A stretch of 64,000 bases of DNA from assembly GCA_025200525.1 (NCBI GenBank), contig CM045761.1, positions 98,308,182-98,372,181 on the forward strand, written 5' to 3'. The DNA is from Camellia lanceoleosa. Lineage: Eukaryota > Streptophyta > Magnoliopsida > Ericales > Theaceae. Both the position numbers and the translations under genes were made by a program. The notes beneath the pieces were generated by a model. That model was not told the DNA's origin. It saw nothing but the letters and a program-made list of their open reading frames with translations, and did no database searches. The first letter of the stretch is position 1. Every line of letters begins with the position of its first letter. This document shows, in pieces, positions 44,805 to 56,449 of this stretch.

Positions 44805-45600
44805 GTGAACTTCGAAAGTCATAACGATGGCGGAGTGAATGTCAAAGCCAGAGGCGACCCATTTTGACAAGGCGAAGACTTGGACAAACATCTAAGCGCA
44901 AATGGTTGAACTTCAAAGGCGCCTCGTATCCCTCAAGGAATCAAACCGGCGTAGTTCATGCAAGAGGCACACATGCCAGCGATAAGATATCGCCCGTGGC
45001 GGGGCAAAATACTGGCGAAAATGCAAGAAGCCAAGCATAACTTATGATCATGCAAAAAAAACGTAATAGAGGCACACATGCGGCAGTTATAAGCTAACAT
45101 GCAGATCTACACTATAATGTAGAAAGGATGTAAGAGAATTATGCAATTCTCAAAAGCGTCTCACTCGGAGATACAATACTGTGCGACTCGTCCGGTTTCA
45201 CGGATAAATGAGCGTACATACAATATCGTGCTGGAAAGAAAACAAACTTACTTGTACAATATGATTAACAACATGCATGTCATATGCAATGTGAATCTTG
45301 AATGGTATGCAATATATACAAAACTATGTATAGATAATGCAAATGAAAATGTAGTGCAATTAAAACTAAATCACGAACTACATGCGAGGCAATTGAATCA
45401 TGATTCAATCATGGCGGTTCAAAACCTCACAAATGTCAAATAGATTGATGGAGGTAACAAGTCCGTCTCCCATAGATCGATGTCGATCTATGAGTACTTG
45501 CGGACACAAGAACAAGTATTGGGTGGATTGACATGAGTGGGGTGACGACCCGTGATGAAAGAACAATGATCCTAATCTGGGATGCAACAATTACACTACA
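44805..45600. other. Interior of the 19-kb element, no gene recognised
   Basis: Non-coding sequence with scattered CATGCAAT-type words. No frame in it resembles a known protein. Confidence 0.4.
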
Positions 45601-45619
45601 ATGTAATGGAAATGGATAA

Positions 45620-46075
45620 ATGATACAATGGATATGGCACGCGGGCCAAACCAAATCTTGCCTAGGAAAGGCATGTACACATACAACCCATGTCTAACAC
45701 GACAGCGGTGCGCTACCCTCTAGGCTCGGACACAAAAGCTCGACAAGCGTGCCGACCACGAAAAATATGGGCACATACCAGACCAAGCTCAACTTGGAAA
45801 GGCGCAAGCCATAGATGGAAGGTGATGCAATGGATGCATGCAATGGAATAGATACAATGGACATGCAGCGGGCCAAACCAAATCTTGCCTAGGAAAGGCA
45901 TGTACACATACAACCCATGTCTAACGACAGCGGTGCGCTACCCTCTAGGCTCGGACACAAAAGCTCGACAAGCGTGGCCGACCACGAAAAATATGGGCAC
46001 ATACCAGACCAAGCTCGACTTGGAAAGGCGCAAGCCATAGATGGAATGTGATGCAATGGATGCATCGACTACAAT
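45620..46075. repeat. Tandem duplication, 2 x ~227 bp
   Basis: Two units start near 45620 and 45851 and share GCGGGCCAAACCAAATCTTG, AGCGGTGCGCTACCCTCTAG, AAAAGCTCGACAAGCGTG and GGCGCAAGCCATAGATGGAA. They differ by a few 1-2-base indels. Frames in them are shadows. Confidence 0.75.
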
Positions 46076-46529
46076 GCAATGGGTATTCTGAGAAAATGCA
46101 TGACATATGCACTATACTACAATGATGCATGACATATGCATGTTTTTTTTGTTTTTTTTGTAATGCAATGCATGACATATGCAATATTTACAATGATGCA
46201 TGACAATGCATGTTGATGCAATGACTATGATTGCGATTTTCCCTATCTTATCAGCAAGGCGATACACTAGGTTGGTTCGATTATCGAAATTGGCGTGAAC
46301 CGCCGCCTCAACCTATGGGGCTACCATACTGATTTCAAGCCGGGTACATCCACAGGTATTTAAACCGGACTTTAGTCTCGGAAATTCGAACCTTTGCGTT
46401 CTAGGCATAAGCCGTTCGAACTCTAGTTTTCACCGTCGATTGATCTTCTAGGAACTCACGCGAGCATAGGCGGTGGCTTTACGGACCACGAAAGTCGTTC
46501 GGACACGACAAAACCGAAGAATTGCACCT

Positions 46530-47260
46530 TGAGAGGATTTAAGGTCTCCTAGGCAGGGATGCGGCGTATGCATGACAATGCATGTTGTGTTTTTCTTTGA
46601 AATCTTGGCATGTAGCGGCTTTGAATGCATGATAATGCAAATGGCGGGTTTAAGGTCTCATGGGACCTAGAGCAACAGATGAGGTGCGCTAAACAATGCG
46701 ATGGGATGCATGCCAAATGCAATGTGTTGCACATCACAACGCTATGGAATGCATGCTAAATTCAATGTGGTTCTCTTGTAATGCAGGAGGTCTTACACCT
46801 CCGAGGACTTAAGGTCTCCTAGGCAGGCGTGTTTAAGGTCTCGCCCGGACAGGGGCAGCTGTTACCACAGTATTCAAGGGCATGCGATGCAAAATGGGGC
46901 AATTGAGGCAGCGTGTCTCAAAAGATGGAAAATGGAGTGCAATGAGGTACCCGTGCCTCAAAGGATGGAAAATGAAATGCAAATGAGGGTGCGCTAAGCG
47001 GTAGCGGCGAAATCGTGCCAAATGCAATGAGGCGACTTAACACACGAAGGTCTTGCACCTCCAGATTTAAGGTCTCCTAGGCAGGCGTGTTTAAGGTCTC
47101 GCCCGGACCCCAAGAACAGCGGTGCAAAGTGCAAATGCATGATAGTGCTTGTAATAAAAGCAGGACAATGTAGTCAAGCGGGTTTAAGGTCTCGTCGGAC
47201 CGCGCGCATTCTTAGTCTGCCGGACGAGGCGTGTTTAAGGTCTCGCCCGGGACCGTGCGG
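46530..47260. repeat. Dispersed TTTAAGGTCTC(C/G) repeats
   Basis: At least eight copies of TTTAAGGTCTC followed by CTAGGCAGG, GCCCGGAC, ATGGGACC or GTCGGACC occur at irregular spacing, mixed with ATGCATGACAATGCA words. No coding potential. Confidence 0.6.
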
Positions 47261-47344
47261 GAACAATTGCATAATGTGACACACGTGATGCAAAAGCAAT
47301 GCGAGTAAAGGAGAAATGAAATAAGAGGCACGCATACCTTATTG

Positions 47345-47690
47345 GAAAATGAAGTGTAAAACGAGGCCTACATGCCTCGAGATGCAATGAAATGCGAAAT
47401 GGGGCACACGTACCTCATTTGATGGAAAATGAAGTGCAAAACGAGGCGTACGTGCCTCGAGATGCAATGAAATGCGAAATGAGGCACACGTACCTCATTT
47501 GATGGAAAATGAAATGCAAAACGAGGCCTACATGCCTCGAGATTCAATGAAATGCGAAATGGGGCACACGTACCTCATTTGATGGAAAATGAAGTGCAAA
47601 ACGAGGCGTACGTGCCTCGAGATGCAATGAAATGCGAACTGAGGCACGTACCTCATTTGATGGAAAATGAAATGCAAAATGAAGCGGTAT
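47345..47690. repeat. 80-bp tandem array in alternating dimers, with palindromes
   Basis: Four and a half units of 80 bp begin at 47363, 47443, 47523 and 47603 (counted at GAGGC). Units alternate between GAGGCCTACATGCCTCGAG and GAGGCGTACGTGCCTCGAG, giving a 160-bp higher-order period. GAGGC...GCCTC forms a hairpin around a TACGT or TACAT centre, and the second half of the unit repeats the idea with GAGGCACACGTACCTC. Confidence 0.8.
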
Positions 47691-47699
47691 GACACGCAT

Positions 47700-48118
47700 G
47701 CCACATGTCAATGCAAAAGCGGTGCAAGTCGCGAGAGGCGTCGCGAGATGGCGCGATCTGATCGCCGGACAACATGATGGATGCGTGACACACAGGGGCA
47801 ACTTTTGGATCTCCGTAGATGACAAAAGGATACAAAGGATACAATCTTAAGCGAAATTGAGCACCACGTAGTAGAGGCGGTCCAGAAGTCAAAGCGGAGG
47901 CGGTTGAGCATCGGGGCGCATTTTCTCGTATATTCTTGAGACTTGAAGGCCCAAAGTGATCATATGGCCCAAACAAGGCCCAAGGAACACCAATTTGGGT
48001 GGAATGGCCGGTAACAACGTGATGATAAAAACTTCATCGGCACAAAAAGGTGCCGAAGCACAAAATGTCTTAGGCCAAGCAAGATTCTTGATCGAGGCGA
48101 TTACGCCATTTCACCTTG
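47700..48118. other. Spacer upstream of the antisense PMD gene
   Basis: No gene or strong repeat. It holds the sequence just upstream of the TATA box and would be the promoter region of the PMD gene. Confidence 0.35.
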
Positions 48119-48123
48119 GGCTT

Positions 48124-48150
48124 TATAAAATAGGGCTTGAAGCCCTATTT
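48124..48150 (+). promoter_or_regulatory. TATA box overlapping a perfect 11-bp palindrome
   Basis: TATAAAA (48124-48130) runs into AAATAGGGCTT (48128-48138), whose exact complement AAGCCCTATTT follows at 48140-48150 after one base. A CT-rich leader with TCTCTCTCTCTCTAGAGTC begins about 25 bp later, the layout of a plant Pol II core promoter. The ATG of the PMD gene is at 48481. Confidence 0.6.
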
Positions 48151-48480
48151 CTTCACTTTTCTTCGCCGAGATCTCTCACTCTCTCTCTCTAGAGTCTCTT
48201 TCTCTCCTCCTTTGCTCATTTCTTTGAGTTTTCGCGCCATTTTAAATTAAATCGGATTCGCGATCTCCTTCGCGTTTGGACATTTTCAAGCGAACAAATC
48301 TTTGTTTGATTTCCTTTGCTATTTTCACCTTTTGGGACTCGTTCCTTGGTTTCCTCTATATTTCCGTATATTCCCATCTTGACCTTCGGCCATTTCCGGC
48401 CCTCTCGGGGTTGACTTTGCGGTTGACTTTTCGCATTCGGCCCGTTTTTCATCTTCGGCTCATTTTCACCACCACTTCAC

Positions 48481-51400
48481 ATGGCGGACGATGTTCCACA
48501 TGTCGGGACTCCCGGATCTTGAGATGGATCCGGTCGAGCTCTTGCCAGCGGCGGCGCCCTTGATCCGGCGACCTATCGCCCGACTATCCGTGCTACCACC
48601 CGGCGGACTTCGCCACTTCGCGGTTTTGAGAGGGCTTTGGACGGGAGGTTACATTCTTGGCCGGCCTCCCCTTGTCTTTTAGGCGCCCTCGGTAACACTC
48701 TTGTCTTTTATCTTACGCAATGTAGGATTTTTACATCAGCGCCATAGCTAATGAACCCATTAAGCTGCTTAGATTACGATGTCTTTGTCTTGTAGTTGAT
48801 TATAGACAACTTCATAACTGTCATCTGCTTAGGACCGGCGCACATGCACACACTTTGCACTAGTCTGAATCACCCAAACCACGGCACACATCCTGCTGTA
48901 AATTCGCCGACACACGGTGCTCATTTGAATCTGGCTTCATACGCATGCTAGACTTGCGAAACTACACAAACACGAGACATATCACCTGCTGTTTTGCAGA
49001 TCCTCACAGAACAGCGACATATCCAGACGCAACCTATCCTTTGGTACTGCTGAAACCCGGTATCTGCTTGAATCTGAAAAATGTGCACACATGCACTAAG
49101 TTCACATAGGAGCATCAAAACATCTTGGCGCATCCGTGCTTTGTAGTTCCTTTGTAAGCGCACGGCACCGGTATCTTGTTAAAATCTGAAAATTTGCACT
49201 CATGCTATATTCACTCTAAAGTTTTTCATGCCTTTAGAAAAAGAATAAATCGATGTATTCATCATTTAGCCATATGTACTTTTAAGCAGGGGATTCCCAT
49301 ACCATCATGGTATGGGAATGTCGTCGCTTCAGCGCTTGGTATCTGAGCTTCAGGAGGTTCGTTACATCGTGAGCGAGGGCTTGGCGTTTCTGCGAGGACT
49401 TACCGGGCTTTACGCTTGCGAGCCTCTTCTTGCATACTGGCGAGAGGTGGTGGGACACCACTGGTCGTTTCACACTGTCGGCGGCCGGGGACATAGCGAT
49501 GACCCCTTATGACTTCTCGATGCTTACGGCCTCGGGGTGGGGGTGATCCGATCCCCTTTGATCTGAACATGGGCGAGTGGATCGCCGCTCGAGTCTATTT
49601 ACTCGGCGCAGCCCCGCCTCTCGCTTCGCCCGGCTTTGTCGCTACTCTTGGTTTGAGGCGGTTTAGGGCCAACATGCCCTTGGTGATGCGACTCAGATGA
49701 CCCGAGGCCGTGGATTGAATGCGCCAGCGGCTTTCGATGTTTACGCTAGGGGCGGCGATCTTCGCTGACCGGGCGAACACAGTGCCTCTCTGCCTCCTCA
49801 GCGCACTGGTGGATGTCAGAGACATTTTGCGTTTTGATTGGGGTGGTGCGGCTCTGGCCACCCTCTATGGCTATATGAGTTCGGTTTCCATGGCGGTGGG
49901 CTGTTGCTCGGGAGACTCTTGGCGGGCTTAGGAGGTATGTCTCCTTCTCTGCTTTACATTTCTGCTCTACATACTTTCTGTATTCTGCACTGTACCCTGC
50001 TCACCTTGTTGTATCTTGTACACACAGCACACACATATACGCTTTACCTTGTTGTACCACGGTTCACACTATACCCTCTGCTCAATACACGCACAACACA
50101 TGGCTCGATATTTACGCTTTGTTCTACATTACGCTTTATCGATGATGCTCGATATCGGTTTTTGCGGTTGTGGGTGTATGCCTACTTTCAGTGGAGCAGT
50201 GCGGCACGGAGACTCCTCTGGTCCCCTTCTCTCGCCGCTTTGATGGGAGGTGCACCAGCGACCGGGACACCTTGACTTCTTCGGCGTTACTTTGACACCA
50301 TTACCCTGCGGTATGTTTTACTTGTAGTTCATCAAGTTTCGTTTTTCCTTGTATATTTGCAATACCAATAGATAACCAAGCGTATTTCGATTTGAATCAC
50401 TGGCGACCATGGGCTCCTTTACTGCTTGGTGACGAGGATCGTCTGCCCGATCTTAGAGACCTCGTTCTGGGATTCTTTTGGAGGGCGATGCAGCCGGGCT
50501 TGGTACTGAGGGCGTTTTCTCGCCCGGACCCTTGGGTTGCGGAGGCGAATAGTCGGTTCACCCTCGAGCATATGAGGATCTTGAGAGGTTCACGGTTGAC
50601 GGATGGTGGACTACACCCTTGGTGGGCGTGAGCGGTTTGAGCGAGGCGACTATTACGAGTGCGTCCGGACTTTTATCATCGACCTCGAGTGGTGGTCGCC
50701 GAGTTGATCGAGAGACTGCGGTGCAGCGGCTTCAGGCGAAGGTGGGGCGAGGCGGGACCGTCCTGGCGGGCTCGAGCTCGAGTCGGCGAGGCGAGTGCGA
50801 GAGGGGCGAGTGCGGTTGGCTGCTGCCTACTATGTTGACGTCTGAGGCGAGCGGGGAGACCTACGGATCCTTTGCTCCTCCTCCATTTGGTCATGAGTTG
50901 GTGGCATTCTGACTTGCCTCCGGTATGTATCACTTTATTTACGCATCTGGCATTGTTATTTCACCAGTTCATTCGGATATCCTGAGAATCTTGATGTATT
51001 TAATACTTTTGCAGACTTCTTCCGAGTATACCCGTCAGTCTGTGGAGTTGAATGCCTCCCTGCTGGGGATGCTGCGGCGGACTCTCGGCGCCTTGACCGC
51101 CTACGGCTTGCCGGGATGTTCTATTGACCCACGATCTCAAATCATATTACATTTCACACAATCTGCTATCTTGCACAAAATCGGCGGCTGCTCACGGCTT
51201 TCGCCTGCTTGTACTCGCCTGCTGCATTACTGTCTTGATAAAGCGTCCATAGCATTCACCTGCTGTACTCGCCTGCTGCATCCCTGGCGATAGACCGCTC
51301 ACGGTTTTTCGATGTGTTTACTCTTTGTACTTCGGCCTCCTTTCGATCCCTCCGATTGGGTGGCTGATTTATTGCCCAGGCCTCCCCTTCGACTTCGGGA

Positions 51401-51549
51401 TGGCGGGCGTTCCTCGTACCGAAGGAGGGCATTCTCATGTGGGGAGTAGCTCGCGGCTGCGATCCCGAACGATGAGTCAGGAGAGCGAGAGGAGGCGGGG
51501 GCATCGAGAGGAGAGGCAGGGGCGGCTCGGGCTCGAGCTCGAACGGTGA
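48481..51549 (+). pseudogene. Plant mobile domain (PMD) gene, antisense within the 19-kb element
   Basis: The ATG at 48481 starts MADDVPHVGTPG, then the frame changes and continues as MDPVELLP...RHFAVLRGLWTGGYILGRPP, a start typical of TE-borne PMD proteins. After an intron-like gap, 49312-49700 encodes a helical part (LVSELQEVRYIVSEGLAFL, LLAYWREVVGHHWSFHTVGG). The core at 49719-49931 reads FTLGAAIFADRAN...FDWGGAALATLYGYMSSVS, the most conserved PMD segment, and stops at a GTATGT donor (49935). Later exons carry WVYAYFQ, DLNHWRPWAPLLLGDEDRLPD with FFWRAMQPG, and YYECVRTFIIDLEWWSPS, then a basic Arg/Glu-rich tail to 51549. Host PMD proteins (the MAIL1/MAIN group) act in silencing and genome stability. 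Several stops and frame changes are present, so it may be dead or affected by sequence errors. Confidence 0.68.
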
Positions 51550-51559
51550 TGCTCTGATG

Positions 51560-54500
51560 ATGCTCTGAGCTTCTGCCCGGGGAAAGAAGCGAGACGGATC
51601 CCCGTGGCGAGCCAGCGATGATGATCCTGAGACCTGCTGTTTTTCTTTTATTTTACTGTACCTTTTCCTTTTGTAGATAGAGCACTATGTCTTTGCCCAT
51701 GAGCGAGTTTTTACTTTCAAAAGCGTGTCTTTGGAAAAGATTATATATAAACAAACTTTTTGTCTAAAGAGTGTTATATCTGTATGTTCGTATACTGCAC
51801 ATTTCATACTTTGCATCGCATTGCATCATACCACACCTCAAATGTAAATGGCGGTGATATCTTGTTTAACAAAACAACCAAGCATTTGCCTTTGATAACG
51901 GGATAACCAATCAACTAGCGAAATAATTCAAATAAGCCACGGCTCAAGCGAATACCTGACCCATGCCTGCTGAGATTAATCTGCTGAGGATTGATGCGCA
52001 TTTAGCCCATAATTGATATTCGGTTCATTCCGCTGACAAACTTTTGAACAAAGCGACCCTCAATCGGCGAGGCGGATCACGGCGATATGGTTGCGGTTGA
52101 AACACCTCGGATGTCTCAAATCTTCCCTTTCCTTTTCTTGCCTTGCGGATGTAGAGAATGGCCTGACATCACGAGTACAAACAAGCGCTTTTGGAAGAGG
52201 ATGGGTTTTCAACGCAGTATCAAGCCTACCACGGGGCCCAGCGAGCGAGACTCAAGCGAAGAAACAAAAGGCACGACCTAGCACAGAGACACACTCGGAA
52301 AAGATTCCAGCGAACATTGAGGCGATAAGTCAAAAGACCGACACCACGGACATGTTTTTTTTTTTTTAATAAAAGACCTCGGGTTTGAGGCCAATTCCTC
52401 GGGTAGGTTTCCCACTCCTTTCTGATTTGTGACTCTCACATCACTCGGCCCTCAAGCTCGGTTTTTCTCATAAAAACCCTTCTCTCATCTTTCTCTCAAC
52501 TTACTCCTCTCTATTCTTTAATCTCTCATTTTGCATCCCTCCCGGGGTAAATAGCCGGATGAATAGGAAATTGCGGCTTCATATCCAGCCGTTAGCTTCA
52601 TGGCTATTCCTTGGCGAATAGAGTGCCTCTCGGGCAATCCGGTTAGCAGGGGAAGACAGAGGACTGACTCAATCGTGCCCCTAGTTCGTTATTTTGACCA
52701 TTTTTTATTTTCTCCTTAAAAGCAGTTTTGATCAAAATGAGAGTCGGATTAACACACTTATTCAATTTTGATTTGAAAATCATGCGAATCGGTGCGAGCC
52801 TTGAAAATTCTCCTTTTGGGGTCCAAACATGGTCCAATTTTAAAGATGGAAAAGTTTTTGAGAAAATAAGTCAACCTCGTGAAAATTTTTCAAAAACTAT
52901 TTTTGCAAATAAGCGATGCTCAACAAGCATGAAACTTACCCTCGAGACATGCAACCTCGGATCGGAGGCAATGGAAAATTGCCCCTTGGCAGAAGGAATA
53001 TGGCAGCGGAAAGTTGCCCCTAGTTTGAATGGTAACTTAGGGCAACTTTTGGACATGGATGGCAATGGGTGGCAGCGGAAAGTTGCCCTTGTTTTGGATG
53101 ATGCAGCGGCATCTTTGTCGTCACTCCTTATTGATGACGACCGGACCCTCGGGGCGGAGAAGTCGAAGATGGCTTGAATCAATATATGGACCTGATCACT
53201 TGAAAGGTGTTGGCGGTTGGGCTTCAAGAGAAAATTGATCACGCAATTCCGACCATTGTGGCCAAGGCGCCCGGATTAGGAGGAGGCAAGTGACCAAAAC
53301 CATGACATGGTGAGGCAGCTATGAAAGCGTTGGGGGCTGGACTTCAAGATGAAGTTGCCTACGTATCCCAAACATGGGAATCAAGCCTTACGTAGTTCCG
53401 GTCAAGGTACTCTCGGGTATTTTAACCTTCACTATTTTCAGGCTCTAACTTTTACCAAGGCGCCTGTTGCAGGTTTTCGACCTTGCGAGCTTCTTTTTCT
53501 TTTTCTTTTTCTTTTCAATTCTTCTTTTTTCTTTTGTTTCCTTTTGGGCTCTAACTTTTGCCAAGACGCCTAATGCGGGTTTTCGACCTTGCGAGCTTCT
53601 TTTTCTATATATTTGTATTACCTTTTCCTTTTTTTTTTCTCTTTCTTTTTTTCTTTTCTTTCATTCTTTTCTTTGCTCTAACTTTTGCCTGGGTCGCCCT
53701 TCCGGGTTTTCGGCCCAGCGAGCCTCTCAAAGGATAAAAATGTAACAAGTCCATGCCAAATGGTTTTGGGGTTTTGAAGCCATCTGTATCCAAGAGAGTG
53801 GCTATTGATTTGCGGAAAGAACCCATCATGGTCATTGAATGAACCTTGCTTGGTGGGATCGATCTCCTTGATCGGCGTTGATGCCTCTTGTTCGAGGGCT
53901 ACTCGAATTGGGCCACAGGCGTTCGTGACCGATCGTTTTGAACCGATCCGGGTTTGCAGCAGATGGCGAATTAGAGGCGGGGCGATCACGGGCTTACGAT
54001 CTCGAGCGATTCCACACAGGTCTTCGCATTAATTGTGCTAAATATTTTGTTTTTGAAAGTTTTCAAGGAAACGACAAACCTCTCGCACAGAGATAGTGTG
54101 GAACCAGTGTGGATTGGACCAGGATCCTTCTCAGTACTCACGCTGACAAGCATGATTTCATTCATTAACAGCTTAGCATGCCTCTCTTTCTCTCAAAATG
54201 ATCAAAATTTTGCAAAACCCGAGGAATTACTTCCTCTTCGTTTTTATCACCGCAGTGTTTGAAAGGTTTTGAAAAACTTAAGTCAAAACAATGATTTTTA
54301 AGGCACACGGAGCAGGTGGAGTGCGCTGTCACCCCATTCGAATTCTCTGGCACAACTAGCCCAACACAGTCGATAAACATGGGAACACGATAGCCACAAT
54401 TTGTTTCATTCGAGTTCCGGATGTGAATTGGCTCCAACGGCACCCAAAAAGAAAGCAAGAGAAGTAATTCTGAGAACAAAAGCGGTGCTTGAGGCAACAA

Positions 54501-54735
54501 CCCCGAAGTCACCTAGCATTCTATACAAAAGAGGGACTGACTCATTACAGTTAGACAGACCCTTAAACAAAAGGACTGTCTCAAAACAATGAGACAAACT
54601 CAACAACAAAACAGAAGACTGACTCGACACCCAAGTCAGGATTTACAAAACTAGCATTGGCAGGTACTCAAAAATGCGTGCCAAACGTCACATCAAAATG
54701 TACCAACTATTGCCCGCAGGCGCTTCATCTTCTGA
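51560..54735. other. Interior of the 19-kb element without coding signal
   Basis: This is the place where pol should stand in a complete element, between gag and the antisense gene. I see no RT, RNase H, protease or integrase motif on either strand. It has T-rich tracts (52351-52370, 53500-53670) and low-complexity GGCAGCGGAAAGTTGCCC repeats near 53000-53090. Confidence 0.5.
53440..53735. repeat. Three ~110-120-bp repeats
   Basis: GGCTCTAACTTTTACCAAGG at 53442 and its relatives near 53549 and 53673 are each followed by CGCC(T)...GGTTTTCGACCTTGCGAGC and then a CTTTTT tract. Three units in tandem with growing divergence. Confidence 0.6.
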
Positions 54736-55741
54736 TCATATACTCGCGGTATCTGTGCCTTCGGTATCTGTATCCTCGTAGTCCAAGAACTCCGTAGAGA
54801 GTGGCTTGGCCGAGGATGGCGGAAGGATGATCTTATTATCAATCAAGTCTTGTACCTCGTGGCGGGCGAGCGATTATCGATAGCATGGCGGTGTTGATGA
54901 TGGTACGCCTGATCTTGAGTGGCATCATGGTCTGTTGGAAGGGGTTTGGGGAGTGGCCTAGGATCGAGAGGCGTAAGATGCCCCTTCTTGGCCAAAATCA
55001 AAAGTGCCCTAGACAAAGGCATGTAAAGAGGATGGAAGGCCCTGCGCCCTCGGGGCAGGTACTTTGGAGCCTGAACACTCCTGCTAGATGTACTGGCGAA
55101 TGGGTCGGCAGGTGCGGCCTTGGGTTTCTGATTCTTTCCCGGTGCAGGATTGGGAATGGGAGAAGCTGTTTTGGCATGACGGGGCCTGTCCCGATTCTCT
55201 GGTCGACTGGTACTGCCCTCAGGCGGGGTGGGGAAGGCATTCTCCATAGCTTTTGTCATAACTGCAGATACCTGCTGCTCATTCATTCCCCCGGCTTTCA
55301 AAGCCTCTACTGCCCACAGCAGTTGTTCAATGGGGTCATGGTCTGCTTTCATCTTATCTTTTCTTACGGCCTCGGCGATGAGAGGTTTGGGTTGATCTTG
55401 GTACATCCTTTGTTGTGGGTGGAGGTCATCTCGGTGATTGAGCTCGATCACAATCCGCCCGATGTCGGAGGCTCTGGGGTCGAAATTTTCAACATCTGGT
55501 ACAACCGGTGGCGAGGTTGACATTCTATAAGCAAGGTGCGCCATAGACCTTTGGAGATCACCTATCATCCCCATTAACTTTCGAATGTGGTGGGCTCATG
55601 AGCTGATAGAATTAGAGTCGGTGGTTGTGCGGCGGGTGACTGGGGCGGGTGCGGCATATTAACAGCAGCATCACTCTGTGGGATGGTTTCCTGACTCAAC
55701 GCGGCCGTCATGACCACAATCTCTTCAGAGTTCTGCGTCAT
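54736..55741 (-). pseudogene. gag of the 19-kb element, capsid core missing, ends in its own stop
   Basis: On the minus strand ATG at 55741 starts MTQNSEEIVVMTAALSQETI, a typical Tat/Ogre gag beginning. After a frame change at 55574 the 243-codon frame continues (MIGDLQRSMAHLAYRMS, linker, PIEQLLWAVEALKAGG). It then passes straight to the C-terminal motifs PLYMPLSRALLILAKKGHL and a Pro-rich stretch before a zinc-knuckle-like region in which the expected cysteines are gone (AYHHQHRHAIDN). The last part, with EVQDLIDNKIILPP and an acidic tail, is in another frame and stops at TGA (54738-54736). The long helical capsid region found in full gags is absent. The strong plus-strand frame over the same bases is its shadow. 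Confidence 0.68.
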
Positions 55742-56430
55742 GTTCAGTCCTGCCTCAGCAAGGAGAAGACACTAACTGTTCTGACTCAACTCTCTGAATT
55801 TACGGCGAAGCGGAAAGCGAGCGGTATTTGGCCCAGACGGATCAAACACGGTGTAGCGAACAACGGTACTATCTGGCGATCCTTTGTTCCCCAGTTCTTG
55901 TTCCAAATCTGGCCATTTTCCAGATATAAGCGATTCTCAAAATCGTCTTGATGCCCTCGGTAGGATCTGAGACTACTTCATAAGCGGTATATGCATTCCC
56001 TGTAGAGGTATACTCTAAAAGCACATAGCAAGTAAAGAGAGCCAAAACACCCCTATGTTGGGGTAGGGTTTCCCTGTCCTATTTTGTCGAGAGCGGGGTT
56101 TCACTATGCACGCCGGTTTCAAACAACCTAAATCGGGTAAGCAACCTGTCCTAGTTTGGAATGGTCACTATGGATTCCGACTATGCAACTGGGTCGAATC
56201 GTCCAAAAGGGTGCCCCAGTAAAGCCGGGGTTTGTGTTCCCCATCTTGGCGAGCCCATAACCGTCGACCTTATGGTCATGCCTTGACAAGACAAGCCTCC
56301 GACAAACCGCTCGGGAATAGCGAGATGACCAACACGGTGTCCTAGGCGCACCAATGCACATGCAATGCAAAGAAACACATAAGTGAAATCAAAAGCAGGA
56401 TATCACGAGTTCGAGTCAAGCTCTCTAAAC
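55742..56430. other. 5' leader of the 19-kb element
   Basis: About 690 bp between PBS and gag, including GC-rich segments (56080-56340). It would hold packaging signals. No gene is recognised. Confidence 0.4.
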
Positions 56431-56445
56431 TCCCCGGAGTCGCCA
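56431..56445 (-). other. Primer-binding site of the 19-kb element
   Basis: On the minus strand TGGCGACTCCGGGGA stands 4 nt inside the right LTR. TGGCGACTC is the PBS start found in many Ogre/Tat elements, usually assigned to a tRNA-Arg; the exact tRNA needs comparison. It fixes the direction of the element as leftward. Confidence 0.65.
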
Positions 56446-56449
56446 GAAT

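Noticed and set aside
54885..55520. Plus-strand frame of 211 codons
   Set aside because: It is the complement of the gag fragment, whose minus-strand motifs are clear.
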